Part shown: piece after piece, positions 8,942 through 16,730 of the stretch
Numbering within the stretch: position 1 is the stretch's first letter
Layout of the letters: each line of letters begins with the position of its first letter
From: Qipengyuania vulgaris
Lineage (GTDB): Bacteria > Pseudomonadota > Alphaproteobacteria > Sphingomonadales > Sphingomonadaceae
Length of the DNA: 64,000 nt
Assembly: GCF_009827325.1 (NCBI RefSeq)
Contig: NZ_WTYC01000002.1
Location: 310,001 to 374,000 of the forward strand
Direction of reading: 5' to 3'
Made by a program: the position numbers and the translations under genes
The notes under the pieces: generated by a model
Database searches by the model: none
What the model was told of the DNA's origin: nothing
The model's input: only the letters and a program-made list of their open reading frames with translations

Positions 8942-9949
8942 TCATGATGCAGAAGTCACAACGGGCTCGGTGGATGGCGGTTCCTCGACAGGCAATTGCG
9001 GTGGTATCAGCGCATCCGAAAGCCAGATCTTCAGGTCGATCACGCTCCGCTCCCCAGCCTCTTCCATCGGAAGATGGCCGATGCCCTCGTAGGAAACGAG
9101 CGTCGCCCGCGGCAAATGCTCAGCGTACCACTCACCTGCCTCATAGGGTATCAGCGCATCATCCCTTCCCCACATCACCAGCGTGGGTATCTGCAATCGC
9201 TCGATTTCCTCGGAGGCAAAGGTGGCGCGCGCCGAGCCGAAGCGCTTCCGGGTGGCGTCGCGATTGCCCGGATAACGGGCGAGTTCCCAGTATCGATCGA
9301 CGGCCTCATCCGTCACCACATCCTGGTTCGAAACGCTTTGCGACAGGCTCTTTTCGACCAGCGAACGCGGCAGGAGCTGGCTCATGATGTCGCCGATTAC
9401 AGGCATACCCGCCAGTTTGAACGCGATATTGCCGCTGCCTTCTCGGGTCACCGGGGCACCCGCTGCATCGACCAGCACGAGCGCGTCCAGTCGCCACGGT
9501 TTCTCGAGCGCATAGGCCATCGCGATCCCGCCGCCCATCGAATTGCCGGCAAGGGTAAAAGTCTCGATGCCCAGTTTCTCCGTAACCGCGTCGATATCAG
9601 CTCCGAAACCCTGGGCGGAATAGTCATCGTCCGGCGCCGGGCCTGTCAGTCCGTGGCCGCGCTGGTCGAAGCGGATGACGCGGTAGTCTTCCCTCAGCCG
9701 TTCAGTCCAAGGCTCCCAAGTGTGGAGATCGGCATTGGAGCCATGGAGCAGCACGATCACCGGCGCATCGCGGGGTCCTTCGTCCCGTAGGTGAATCTCG
9801 CGGCCGTCCTCAAGCATGAGGAACTGCGAAGAACTACCCCCGTATTTGGCGCGCATTTCCGCCGGATCGGTGTCCGGGACCCGAAAAACGAGGAAGGCGA
9901 TCACGAGGATCGCCGCCACCACCAGCATTCCGCGCCAAACCCATTTCAC
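8942..9949 (-). CDS. membrane-anchored alpha/beta hydrolase
   Basis: A 335-residue alpha/beta hydrolase with an N-terminal transmembrane anchor (about 5-25). The catalytic triad is visible: Ser in the nucleophile elbow AGNSMGGG, Asp in MWGRDDALIP and His in YEGIGHLPMEE; LLHGSN contributes the oxyanion hole. I chose the GTG at 9949, which overlaps the diheme cytochrome stop as GTGA and starts just before the anchor; a GTG seven codons earlier is also open. It is the third gene of a coupled trio with the cytochrome and the beta-helix protein. The substrate is unknown and the catalytic domain is predicted to face the periplasm. Confidence 0.85.
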   Translation of the reverse strand: MKWVWRGMLVVAAILVIAFLVFRVPDTDPAEMRAKYGGSSSQFLMLEDGREIHLRDEGPRDAPVIVLLHGSNADLHTWEPWTERLREDYRVIRFDQRGHGLTGPAPDDDYSAQGFGADIDAVTEKLGIETFTLAGNSMGGGIAMAYALEKPWRLDALVLVDAAGAPVTREGSGNIAFKLAGMPVIGDIMSQLLPRSLVEKSLSQSVSNQDVVTDEAVDRYWELARYPGNRDATRKRFGSARATFASEEIERLQIPTLVMWGRDDALIPYEAGEWYAEHLPRATLVSYEGIGHLPMEEAGERSVIDLKIWLSDALIPPQLPVEEPPSTEPVVTSAS

Positions 9950-10962
9950 GGGGCCATGCCCTCGATCCACCGGCGCACGATTACGGTGCCTTCGTCGTCA
10001 ACCGTCGACTTGCCAAGTTCGGGCATCGCGACACCGGGATCGTCGCTCAGCATGCGGTGCAGCAGAATGGATTCGTCCGGCTTGCCGGGCACGATATCGT
10101 AGAGATGCTTGCCCGCTCCTCGCCCTGCGGCAACGGGACGCTTCATGATGCCGATGGCATGCGGATCGTCCTGTTCCCAGCGCAGGTCCAGCCCGCTGTT
10201 CGACGCGGTCGCACCGGGCCGATGGCAATGGGCGCAATTCACATCGAGATAGGCGCGCGCTGCCTCATCGACGCTTACAGAGGAACGATTTTCCCAGACC
10301 GGCAGGGTGTCTGCCCCATCTGGAACCTCCCTCAAAGTAGCATTCAGCCAATCAGTCGAAAGATTGCGCGCTTTCGGGCCGATAGGAACGACCTTACCAT
10401 TCAGCCCGTGGCATTCCTTGCACTGGTTCTTGTTCGGCACCCGGTAGCTTATCGTCTCTCCAGTGGGCGTAATCGCCTGAACCCGCGCACCGGCCACCGC
10501 CAGCGCCGCCTCGGTCTGTTCTTCGTTCCAGAGATAGGGGAGCGCGAGCCACCCATCGGCGCGGTGGAGGAGCACGCGGGTCTCGATAAGGCGGCGCTTG
10601 CCATTTTCCTCGAAGGCGAATGTCTTGATGAGCGCGGAGCCGACAGGGAATTCGAGCAACCCTTCCCCTGACGTGCCGAACTTTTGCCCTTCCGGCACAT
10701 AGACGAAACGCAGCTTTTCCGCCCCGTCGGAATAGAGCGGAGTGTTCAGGCGGTACGGGATCACGCCAGCTACGGGTAGCTGCATGCTTGCGTCCTCGAA
10801 GAAGCCAAAGTCGGACAGAAGGCGCGGCAAGCCTTCTCTCACCGCACTGTCGCTGACCGAACTTGGTCCGCCCCCCATCGGCGCGAAGACCTCGGCCCGC
10901 ACTGCGACCGATCCGGCCAGCGCAAGGCATGCGAAAGCAAGAAAGGCAGAACCGGGTCTCAT
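9946..10962 (-). CDS. SO_2930/HNE_0200 family periplasmic diheme c-type cytochrome
   Basis: A 338-residue exported cytochrome. A signal peptide (about 1-24, ending VAVRAEV) precedes a conserved N-terminal domain with NTPLYSDGAEKLRFVYVP. Two haem c sites follow: CKECHG near residue 180 and CAHCHRP near 242. This matches a protein family known to occur as a two-gene pair with a parallel beta-helix protein, as it does here. The ATG at 10962 overlaps the beta-helix gene stop as ATGA. The family has no established function. Covalent haem and periplasmic location point to electron transfer or a redox enzyme role on a substrate bound by the partner; that is inference. Confidence 0.88.
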   Translation of the reverse strand: MRPGSAFLAFACLALAGSVAVRAEVFAPMGGGPSSVSDSAVREGLPRLLSDFGFFEDASMQLPVAGVIPYRLNTPLYSDGAEKLRFVYVPEGQKFGTSGEGLLEFPVGSALIKTFAFEENGKRRLIETRVLLHRADGWLALPYLWNEEQTEAALAVAGARVQAITPTGETISYRVPNKNQCKECHGLNGKVVPIGPKARNLSTDWLNATLREVPDGADTLPVWENRSSVSVDEAARAYLDVNCAHCHRPGATASNSGLDLRWEQDDPHAIGIMKRPVAAGRGAGKHLYDIVPGKPDESILLHRMLSDDPGVAMPELGKSTVDDEGTVIVRRWIEGMAP

Positions 10963-12161
10963 CCTTCCAACCGCGCCTCCAGCTCGGCTGGCGCTCCGAT
11001 GCCTTCGGTCGGAAAGCGTTCGCTGGGCGGCGGAGCTTGAAGGCGCGCGGGTGAAGCCCCGCCCATTCCCTTGCCCTGCTCTGTCAGGTTGAGCGTCCAT
11101 CCCGAAACACCCGGCGCAACCTTCAGCGTCACTCCCGCTTCTCCGAGCCCGTCCCACATCAGGGGAGGCAGTTCCCCACCGAAAGCTGCCAGCAGCATCT
11201 CCGCTCCATCGATCTGCGGGTCGTAACCGCCATCGGCGATCAGGTTCGCACCCACCACCACGTTGCGCGGAACGGGATCGTAATTCTCGTCCTCGAACGG
11301 CTGCGGATAGGCGATGACCATGATCGGGGCGGTCGGATTGCCGGACAGGATATTGTTCTCGATCAGCACGCTTTCATTGGCCATCACCATGATGCCCGTC
11401 CCGCGCCGCACACCCGCCACGATATTGCCGGGCGGCGCGAAATTGGGCGTATCGTTCGCGACCACCAGATTGTTGGCCACCACCACGTTGCCGCCGCCCA
11501 TCACCGGCAGGTTAGGCAAGTCGAACACCAGGATGCCGCCCGTGTTCCGCGTCGCCACGTTATGTTCGACCAAGGCGTTGCGACTGTTTTCGATTTCGAT
11601 CCCCGCGACATTGGCCTCGGCAATCGAATTGCGCACGGTGATCCCGTTCGACTGGCCGACATAGATGCCCGCATCGCTGGCACCGGTGACCTTCACGCCG
11701 TCGATCAGCACTCCGGTACTTTCCACCGGATAGATACCGTAGGCCCCGTTCTCGGGATGCGGCCCGCGGGTCCAGGTTACGCGCACGCGGTGGTACACGA
11801 TGTTGTCCGCGCCCTTGGATTTGACCCCATCGCCCTTGGGGTTCTCCATCGCGAAATCGCGCAGGGTGACGTTGTCGCTGGTGACCAGCAGTCCCTCACC
11901 GGCACCCTGCTGACCGGTAAAATCGAGAACCGTACCATCCATTCCCGCACCGCGAACGGTGACACCCTCGACATCGAGGCTGAGGCCGTCGGTCAGGGCA
12001 TAGCGACCTGCGGCCAGCACGATTTCATCCCCCGCTTCGGCAAGGATCAAAGCCTCCTGCAGGCGCTCCTGCGCCCCCTCGCCCGGCTCGATCGTGTGGG
12101 TTTCGGCCAGCACCGGTGCAGCGCTCGCAAGAAGAATGGCAGAAATGGCAAAACGGATCAT
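10959..12161 (-). CDS. secreted parallel beta-helix repeat protein, partner of the diheme cytochrome
   Basis: A 400-residue exported protein with a clear signal peptide (about 1-19, MIRFAISAILLASAAPVLAE). The middle consists of right-handed beta-helix turns with many NxL/V and GI-x-V steps (for example GIYVGQSNGITVRN and NNILSGNPTAPIMV). It belongs to the family that regularly sits beside the SO_2930-type diheme cytochrome, with which it overlaps by 4 bp here. Beta-helix proteins often bind or cleave polysaccharides, but no catalytic signature of a lyase or hydrolase is evident. First gene of the leftward trio. Confidence 0.85.
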   Translation of the reverse strand: MIRFAISAILLASAAPVLAETHTIEPGEGAQERLQEALILAEAGDEIVLAAGRYALTDGLSLDVEGVTVRGAGMDGTVLDFTGQQGAGEGLLVTSDNVTLRDFAMENPKGDGVKSKGADNIVYHRVRVTWTRGPHPENGAYGIYPVESTGVLIDGVKVTGASDAGIYVGQSNGITVRNSIAEANVAGIEIENSRNALVEHNVATRNTGGILVFDLPNLPVMGGGNVVVANNLVVANDTPNFAPPGNIVAGVRRGTGIMVMANESVLIENNILSGNPTAPIMVIAYPQPFEDENYDPVPRNVVVGANLIADGGYDPQIDGAEMLLAAFGGELPPLMWDGLGEAGVTLKVAPGVSGWTLNLTEQGKGMGGASPARLQAPPPSERFPTEGIGAPAELEARLEG

Positions 12162-12216
12162 GAGTCTCTCCCTCCCGGCCCATAGTGCCGAGCGGCGAAA
12201 CTATTGCAAGCGGGCC

Positions 12217-12558
12217 TTAGCCTGCACTGAAGGAACAGATCGCTGCGGAAGTGCCGACTACTTCGATCAGTTCGCGGTCTTCGACAGACCGAAGACGCTC
12301 CAGGAATTCGACCGTGCTGGCTGGAAGACCCGCTTCGCCTTCGCGCTCACCCAAGCGTTCGAGTTCACGAAGCTGCGAGATCGTGAGCCGCTCCGACATG
12401 CGCGCGCCCATGCATTCGGCGACCGGTTGCGGAACGCCGCGATCCACCAGCGCGCTTTCGATGCGGCCCGCGGTCACCCGCTCGAACCCGCCAAGTGCGC
12501 CCCACAGGGCGACGCCCGCCAGTGCCAACAGAACGATGACAATCAGTACCTTTCGCAT
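12217..12558 (-). CDS. single-pass membrane or exported protein, unknown
   Basis: A 113-residue protein. Residues 1-22 are hydrophobic (KVLIVIVLLALAGVALWGAL) and act as a signal anchor or uncleaved signal. The rest is a charged helical domain with two Cys (in AECMGAR and AICSFSAG), possibly a disulfide. It starts 3 bp from the pntB stop, so it is probably the last gene of the pnt transcript. I do not recognise a family beyond conserved hypothetical proteins. A role in the transhydrogenase cannot be inferred from position alone. Confidence 0.65.
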   Translation of the reverse strand: MRKVLIVIVLLALAGVALWGALGGFERVTAGRIESALVDRGVPQPVAECMGARMSERLTISQLRELERLGEREGEAGLPASTVEFLERLRSVEDRELIEVVGTSAAICSFSAG

Positions 12559-12561
12559 GGA

Positions 12562-14193
12562 TCAGTCGAGCGCCTTCACGATTTCCTCGACCATCTTCTT
12601 TGCATCGGACAGCAGCATCATGGTCTGGTCCATGTAGAAGACGTCGTTGTCGACACCCGCATAACCGACGCCGCCCATCGAACGCTTGATGAAAAAGACC
12701 TGCTTGGCCTTGTCCACGTCGAACACGGGCATGCCGTAGATCGGGCTTGACTTGTCGGTCTTCGCCGCCGGATTGACCACATCATTCGCGCCGATGATGA
12801 AAGCGACATCCGCCTGCGCGAATTCCGAATTGATGTCCTCCAGTTCGAAGACATTCTCATACGGCACCTGCGCTTCTGCCAGCAGCACGTTCATGTGCCC
12901 CGGCATACGGCCTGCAACCGGGTGGATAGCGTATTTGACCTCCACACCCTTTTCCTCGAGCAGATCGGCCATTTCGCGAAGGGCATGCTGCGCCTGGGCG
13001 ACTGCCATACCGTACCCCGGGATGATGATCACCTTTTCCGCCTGTTCCAGCATGAAGGCGGCATCCGCAGCACTGCCCTGCTTGTAGGGTCGCTGTTCAC
13101 CGCCTTCAGTGCTGCCCCCCGAGCTTGCATCGGCACCGAAGCCACCTGCAATCACGGAGAGGAAGCTGCGATTCATAGCGCGGCACATGATGTAGCTCAG
13201 GATCGCACCCGAAGAGCCGACCAGCGCGCCGGTGATGATCATCGCGGTGTTGCCGAGGGTGAAACCCATCGCCGCCGCAGCCCAGCCCGAATAGCTGTTC
13301 AGCATCGACACGACGACCGGCATGTCCGCCCCGCCGATGGGGATGATCAGCAGGAAGCCGATGGCAAAAGCGAGCACGGTCATCGCGACGATCAACGGCA
13401 GCGTTTCGGCAGGGCCGTTCGCCATCGCGAAAAGCGCGGTCAGCACGATGATCGCGGCCAGCGTAACGAGATTGATGACATGCCGGAAAGGCAGCAGGAT
13501 AGGCGAACCGCTCATTTTGCCGGAAAGCTTGAGAAACGCGATGACCGAGCCCGAGAAGGTGATCGCCCCGATGGCGATGCCGAGGCCCATCTCAATCTTG
13601 CTGACCGGGGAAATTATCCCATATCCCCCGGCGATTGTGCTGCCGTCGCGCATTTCTGCGGTAAAATTGAACGTCGAGGCAACCAACCCGAAAGCCGCGG
13701 GATTGAGATAGGCCGCCCATCCCACCAGAACGGCGGCGAGGCCGACGAGGCTGTGAAAGGCCGCGACCAGTTCGGGCATTGCGGTCATGGCAATACGGCG
13801 CGCAATGAGGAAGCCGATCAGGCCGCCGATGGCAATCGCGATGCCGATCTCGACGATATTGGCAATGTCGTGCGTGACCAGCGTGGTGACCACCGCGATC
13901 AACATGCCTGCCATGCCGAAGCGGTTGCCGGTCCGGCTGGTCGACGGCGAGGACAGTCCGCGCAAAGCGAGAATGAAGAAAATACCCGCCACGAGATAGG
14001 CGAGTGCTACCCACGGGTTTACCGCTTCGCCGGTTGCCGCGTGTGCTGGAGTGGCAGACAGGCCAGCCAAAATTGCCCCCGTCGCCCCGAACGTAATCCG
14101 GGGCTGGTGTTTCCTTGCAAGCCGGGCGCCGAACTTAAGCAGAACCCCGGCTCGGGGGCCGGGGCGTCGGAGATGGGAGGTGGTGCCCTGCAT
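12562..14193 (-). CDS. pntB: NAD(P) transhydrogenase subunit beta
   Basis: Membrane subunit of the proton-translocating transhydrogenase (H+ in, NADH + NADP+ to NAD+ + NADPH). The hydrophobic part has about nine helices and the NADP(H)-binding domain III carries GYGMAVAQAQHA and IGANDVVNPAAK. The ATG at 14193 overlaps the pntA2 stop (TGATG) behind a purine-rich ribosome site. This start gives 543 residues, with about 57 extra residues before the usual NPWVALAYLVAG start. The extension is basic and then hydrophobic, ending in ATPAHAA, which looks like a signal peptide. No other good start codon lies between. Confidence 0.93.
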   Translation of the reverse strand: MQGTTSHLRRPGPRAGVLLKFGARLARKHQPRITFGATGAILAGLSATPAHAATGEAVNPWVALAYLVAGIFFILALRGLSSPSTSRTGNRFGMAGMLIAVVTTLVTHDIANIVEIGIAIAIGGLIGFLIARRIAMTAMPELVAAFHSLVGLAAVLVGWAAYLNPAAFGLVASTFNFTAEMRDGSTIAGGYGIISPVSKIEMGLGIAIGAITFSGSVIAFLKLSGKMSGSPILLPFRHVINLVTLAAIIVLTALFAMANGPAETLPLIVAMTVLAFAIGFLLIIPIGGADMPVVVSMLNSYSGWAAAAMGFTLGNTAMIITGALVGSSGAILSYIMCRAMNRSFLSVIAGGFGADASSGGSTEGGEQRPYKQGSAADAAFMLEQAEKVIIIPGYGMAVAQAQHALREMADLLEEKGVEVKYAIHPVAGRMPGHMNVLLAEAQVPYENVFELEDINSEFAQADVAFIIGANDVVNPAAKTDKSSPIYGMPVFDVDKAKQVFFIKRSMGGVGYAGVDNDVFYMDQTMMLLSDAKKMVEEIVKALD

Positions 14194-14477
14194 CACTTCT
14201 TCTCCTTCTTCTTGTACATCGCCAGCATCCGTTCGGTTACCGCAAAGCCGCCGAAGATATTCACGCTCGCCAGCACCACACCCAGCAAGCCGAGCCACTT
14301 GGCAACTTCGCTGCCGGCCTCCGCCGCCGCGATCAGGGCCCCGACGATGATCACCGAAGAGATCGCATTGGTCACCGCCATCAGCGGCGTGTGCAGCGCG
14401 GGCGTGACCGACCAGACCACGTAATAGCCGACGAAACACGCCAGCACGAAGATCGACAGGATCGAAATGAAGTCCAT
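14193..14477 (-). CDS. pntA2: NAD(P) transhydrogenase subunit alpha part 2 (membrane domain)
   Basis: A 94-residue integral membrane subunit holding the first transmembrane helices of domain II of transhydrogenase (PntAB in the three-subunit form). It has three hydrophobic segments and the conserved VVWSVTPALHTPLMAVTNAISS. The tail is highly basic (YKKKEKK) and its codons double as the ribosome site of pntB, which overlaps by one base. It is separated from pntA1 by an unrelated lipoprotein gene, which is unusual. Confidence 0.94.
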   Translation of the reverse strand: MDFISILSIFVLACFVGYYVVWSVTPALHTPLMAVTNAISSVIIVGALIAAAEAGSEVAKWLGLLGVVLASVNIFGGFAVTERMLAMYKKKEKK

Positions 14478-14486
14478 CGGCTAATC

Positions 14487-15275
14487 CTATCCAGGGACGT
14501 GAAAGGTTCTCGCAGGGGTATAGTCGAGGAGAACCGGTCGCGCTGGCACGGGATGAACGGTCTCGACCACCGCACCTTTCTCGGTTTGTCCGGTCACTCG
14601 GAACTTGCCACCGAACATTTCGAACTCTCCGTTGCCATCCAGCGCATATCGTTCGTATTCAATCGTCTCGAATTCGCCCGGTCGCCCGATTTCCTGCCCG
14701 ACAAGCACGACATTTTTGTCCGGAACGGAGCGGCGCAAAACGAACTGCATTGTGATCTCCGCAGGATACGGGTTATCTGGTGCCGCGCGATAAGGTACCG
14801 GATTGGGCAGCACTTCCCAAGCAGTCCGATACTGGGCCAAAACCGGAAAAGCGGTGCTCATCCCGTCTGCAGTAAAGACACGATCGAAGCGGGCGTCTTC
14901 ATCCGTATCCTGAAAACAGGCGAATACCCTGATGAGCCGGTCATACTGTGGCGGGCTTTCGGCGTCCGTATTGGATGAGGCGCAAAACATGCGGCCTTCG
15001 CTTCCCACCGCCTGAAACAGAATTGTACCTTCCGCGACATGTCGGCCGACAAAGTCAGCCGAAGCTTCGGTCGCCTTCTCGAGCCGGACAGTGGCAATCG
15101 CTTTTACCGGAAGCCTGTGGAAGATGTCATTTTCCGCAACGAAGCCGTCGGCAGATTGCGCGCTAAACGGATCCGTCGCGAACATCGGAATGGCCGAATT
15201 CCTTTCGCCCGAAACCGAAGTGCACCCAGCCAGAGCCGCTATGGCCGAGAGGGCGCAAAGGAATCGCACCTTCAT
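14487..15275 (-). CDS. lipoprotein of unknown function inside the pnt operon
   Basis: A 262-residue predicted lipoprotein with signal peptide and lipobox LAGC at residues 15-18. The mature part has no transmembrane segment. It contains a run DTDEDARFDRVF near residue 128, which resembles a Ca-binding DxDxD loop, and two further Cys. Its ATG overlaps the pntA1 stop as ATGA, and its stop is 9 bp before the pntA2 start, so it is fully embedded in the operon and translationally coupled. I do not recognise the family. Position suggests co-expression with transhydrogenase; a functional link is unproven. Confidence 0.75.
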   Translation of the reverse strand: MKVRFLCALSAIAALAGCTSVSGERNSAIPMFATDPFSAQSADGFVAENDIFHRLPVKAIATVRLEKATEASADFVGRHVAEGTILFQAVGSEGRMFCASSNTDAESPPQYDRLIRVFACFQDTDEDARFDRVFTADGMSTAFPVLAQYRTAWEVLPNPVPYRAAPDNPYPAEITMQFVLRRSVPDKNVVLVGQEIGRPGEFETIEYERYALDGNGEFEMFGGKFRVTGQTEKGAVVETVHPVPARPVLLDYTPARTFHVPG

Positions 15276-16396
15276 ACTAACCTCTCGTTCACGACCTTGC
15301 CGCCCTGCGTAAGGCGCACGGCATCGCCGATTTCCTCGTCCAGCACGGGCTTGCCCTGATCCTTGTCCCAGAAGGCCGATAGAAAATTGTAAAGGTTACG
15401 CGCGAACAGCGCAGAGGCGTCGGCCGCGAGATGCCCGGCAGTGTTCGAATAGCCGACGATCTTCGCGCCATGCTTCTCGACCACTTCGTCCGGCTGCGAT
15501 CCTTCGACATTGCCGCCCTGCGCCACAGCAAGATCGAAAATCACGCTGCCCTGCTTCATCGTCGCAATCTGCGCGTCCGAAATCAGCTTCGGTGCGGGCC
15601 GCCCCGGGATGAGCGCGGTCGTGATGACGATGTCCTGCTTGGCGATATGGCTGCTGACAAGTTCGGCCTGCGCTTTCTGGTATTCCTCGCTCATTTCGGT
15701 GGCATAGCCGCCCGAACCTTCGCCCTCGATGCCTTCTACGTTCTCGACGAAGATCGGCTTCGCCCCGAGAGACTGGATCTGTTCTTTGGTTGCGCTGCGC
15801 ACGTCCGTTGCGCTGACCTGCGCGCCAAGACGCTTGGCGGTGGCGATCGCCTGCAGACCCGCCACGCCCACACCCATCACGAAGACCTTGGCCGCCTGCA
15901 CCGTACCGGCGGCGGTCATCATCATCGGGAAGGCGCGACCATATTCGTTCGCAGCGGTCAGCACCGCCTTGTAACCGGCGAGGTTCGACTGGCTGGAAAG
16001 CACATCCATGCTCTGCGCGCGGGTGATGCGCGGCATGAACTCCATGCTCAACGCCTCGAAACCGCCCTTGGCGTAAGCCTCCACCCGATCCTTCTCGCGA
16101 AAGGGATCGAAGGTCGCCGCGACCCAGGCACCCGGCTTCGCGCCGGCCAGCACCATGACGTCGGGCGCCTGCACCGCCAGCACGATGTCTGCACCTTCGA
16201 CCGCTTTGGGCACAGGGACCACCTCGGCCCCTGCTTCCCGGTAGGCTTCGTCGGGAATGGAAGCGGTAATGCCCGCCCCTTCCTCAACTGCGACCGTGGC
16301 GCCCAGTGCGGCGAATTTCTTCACCGTTTCGGGCGTGATGGCGACCCGGCTTTCACCGGGCGCACGCTCCTTGAGCACCGCGATCCGCATGGGCAT
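15272..16396 (-). CDS. pntA1: NAD(P) transhydrogenase subunit alpha part 1 (NAD-binding domain)
   Basis: A 374-residue soluble domain I of proton-translocating transhydrogenase, related to alanine dehydrogenase. It binds NAD(H) and transfers hydride to NADP+ in PntB domain III. Visible features are RIAVLKERAPGESRVAITP at the N-terminus, the mobile-loop region near YATEMSEEYQKAQAEL and the nucleotide-binding region VMGVGVAGLQAIATAKRLGA (about 175-195). Two ATG codons lie at the start (MPM); either is possible. Order in the operon is cox subunit IV, pntA1, lipoprotein, pntA2, pntB. Confidence 0.94.
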   Translation of the reverse strand: MPMRIAVLKERAPGESRVAITPETVKKFAALGATVAVEEGAGITASIPDEAYREAGAEVVPVPKAVEGADIVLAVQAPDVMVLAGAKPGAWVAATFDPFREKDRVEAYAKGGFEALSMEFMPRITRAQSMDVLSSQSNLAGYKAVLTAANEYGRAFPMMMTAAGTVQAAKVFVMGVGVAGLQAIATAKRLGAQVSATDVRSATKEQIQSLGAKPIFVENVEGIEGEGSGGYATEMSEEYQKAQAELVSSHIAKQDIVITTALIPGRPAPKLISDAQIATMKQGSVIFDLAVAQGGNVEGSQPDEVVEKHGAKIVGYSNTAGHLAADASALFARNLYNFLSAFWDKDQGKPVLDEEIGDAVRLTQGGKVVNERLV

Positions 16397-16402
16397 CTGT
16401 GC

Positions 16403-16528
16403 TTAGCTGGAGATCAGGATGACGACGACTGCCGTGATCACGGCCAGCAGCGGGAGTACCCATTTCAGCATGTCGATGAAGGAGCTGTAGGTTCGTTTAT
16501 GCGCCTTCATGTCGTTGGCGGAATCCAT
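16403..16528 (-). CDS. aa3-type cytochrome c oxidase subunit IV (bacterial small subunit)
   Basis: A 41-residue single-helix membrane protein. The N-terminal DMKAHKRTYSSFIDMLKW matches the bacterial subunit IV family, followed by one transmembrane helix (LLAVITAVVVILIS). In alphaproteobacterial aa3 oxidases this subunit packs against the core. It sits 6 bp before pntA1; this small gene at the head of the pnt operon is a recurrent alphaproteobacterial arrangement. The ATG is internal to a longer open frame whose upstream part is not coding-like. Confidence 0.85.
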   Translation of the reverse strand: MDSANDMKAHKRTYSSFIDMLKWVLPLLAVITAVVVILISS

Positions 16529-16730
16529 ATTCTTAGTATCCTGTTTCGAATGGCAACTGCTGCGAGGGTCTATAATGCCCTTTCGCCAGCGGCAAGGGCA
16601 TTGCGCCCCACGCCAACACCTGCCGCGGGCAACCCGGACGCGGTTAATCACGCCTTTACCCCTTCCGCTTTAATCTCTCGCCAGAAGTGCGTATGCCCCC
16701 ACGGCAGCGCGCGACCGGGAGTTTACGGCG

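Noticed and set aside
12895-14424. 509-codon plus-strand open frame opposite pntB and pntA2
   Set aside because: Antisense to clear transhydrogenase genes; low-complexity composition (Asp, Arg, Gly, His) typical of shadow frames.
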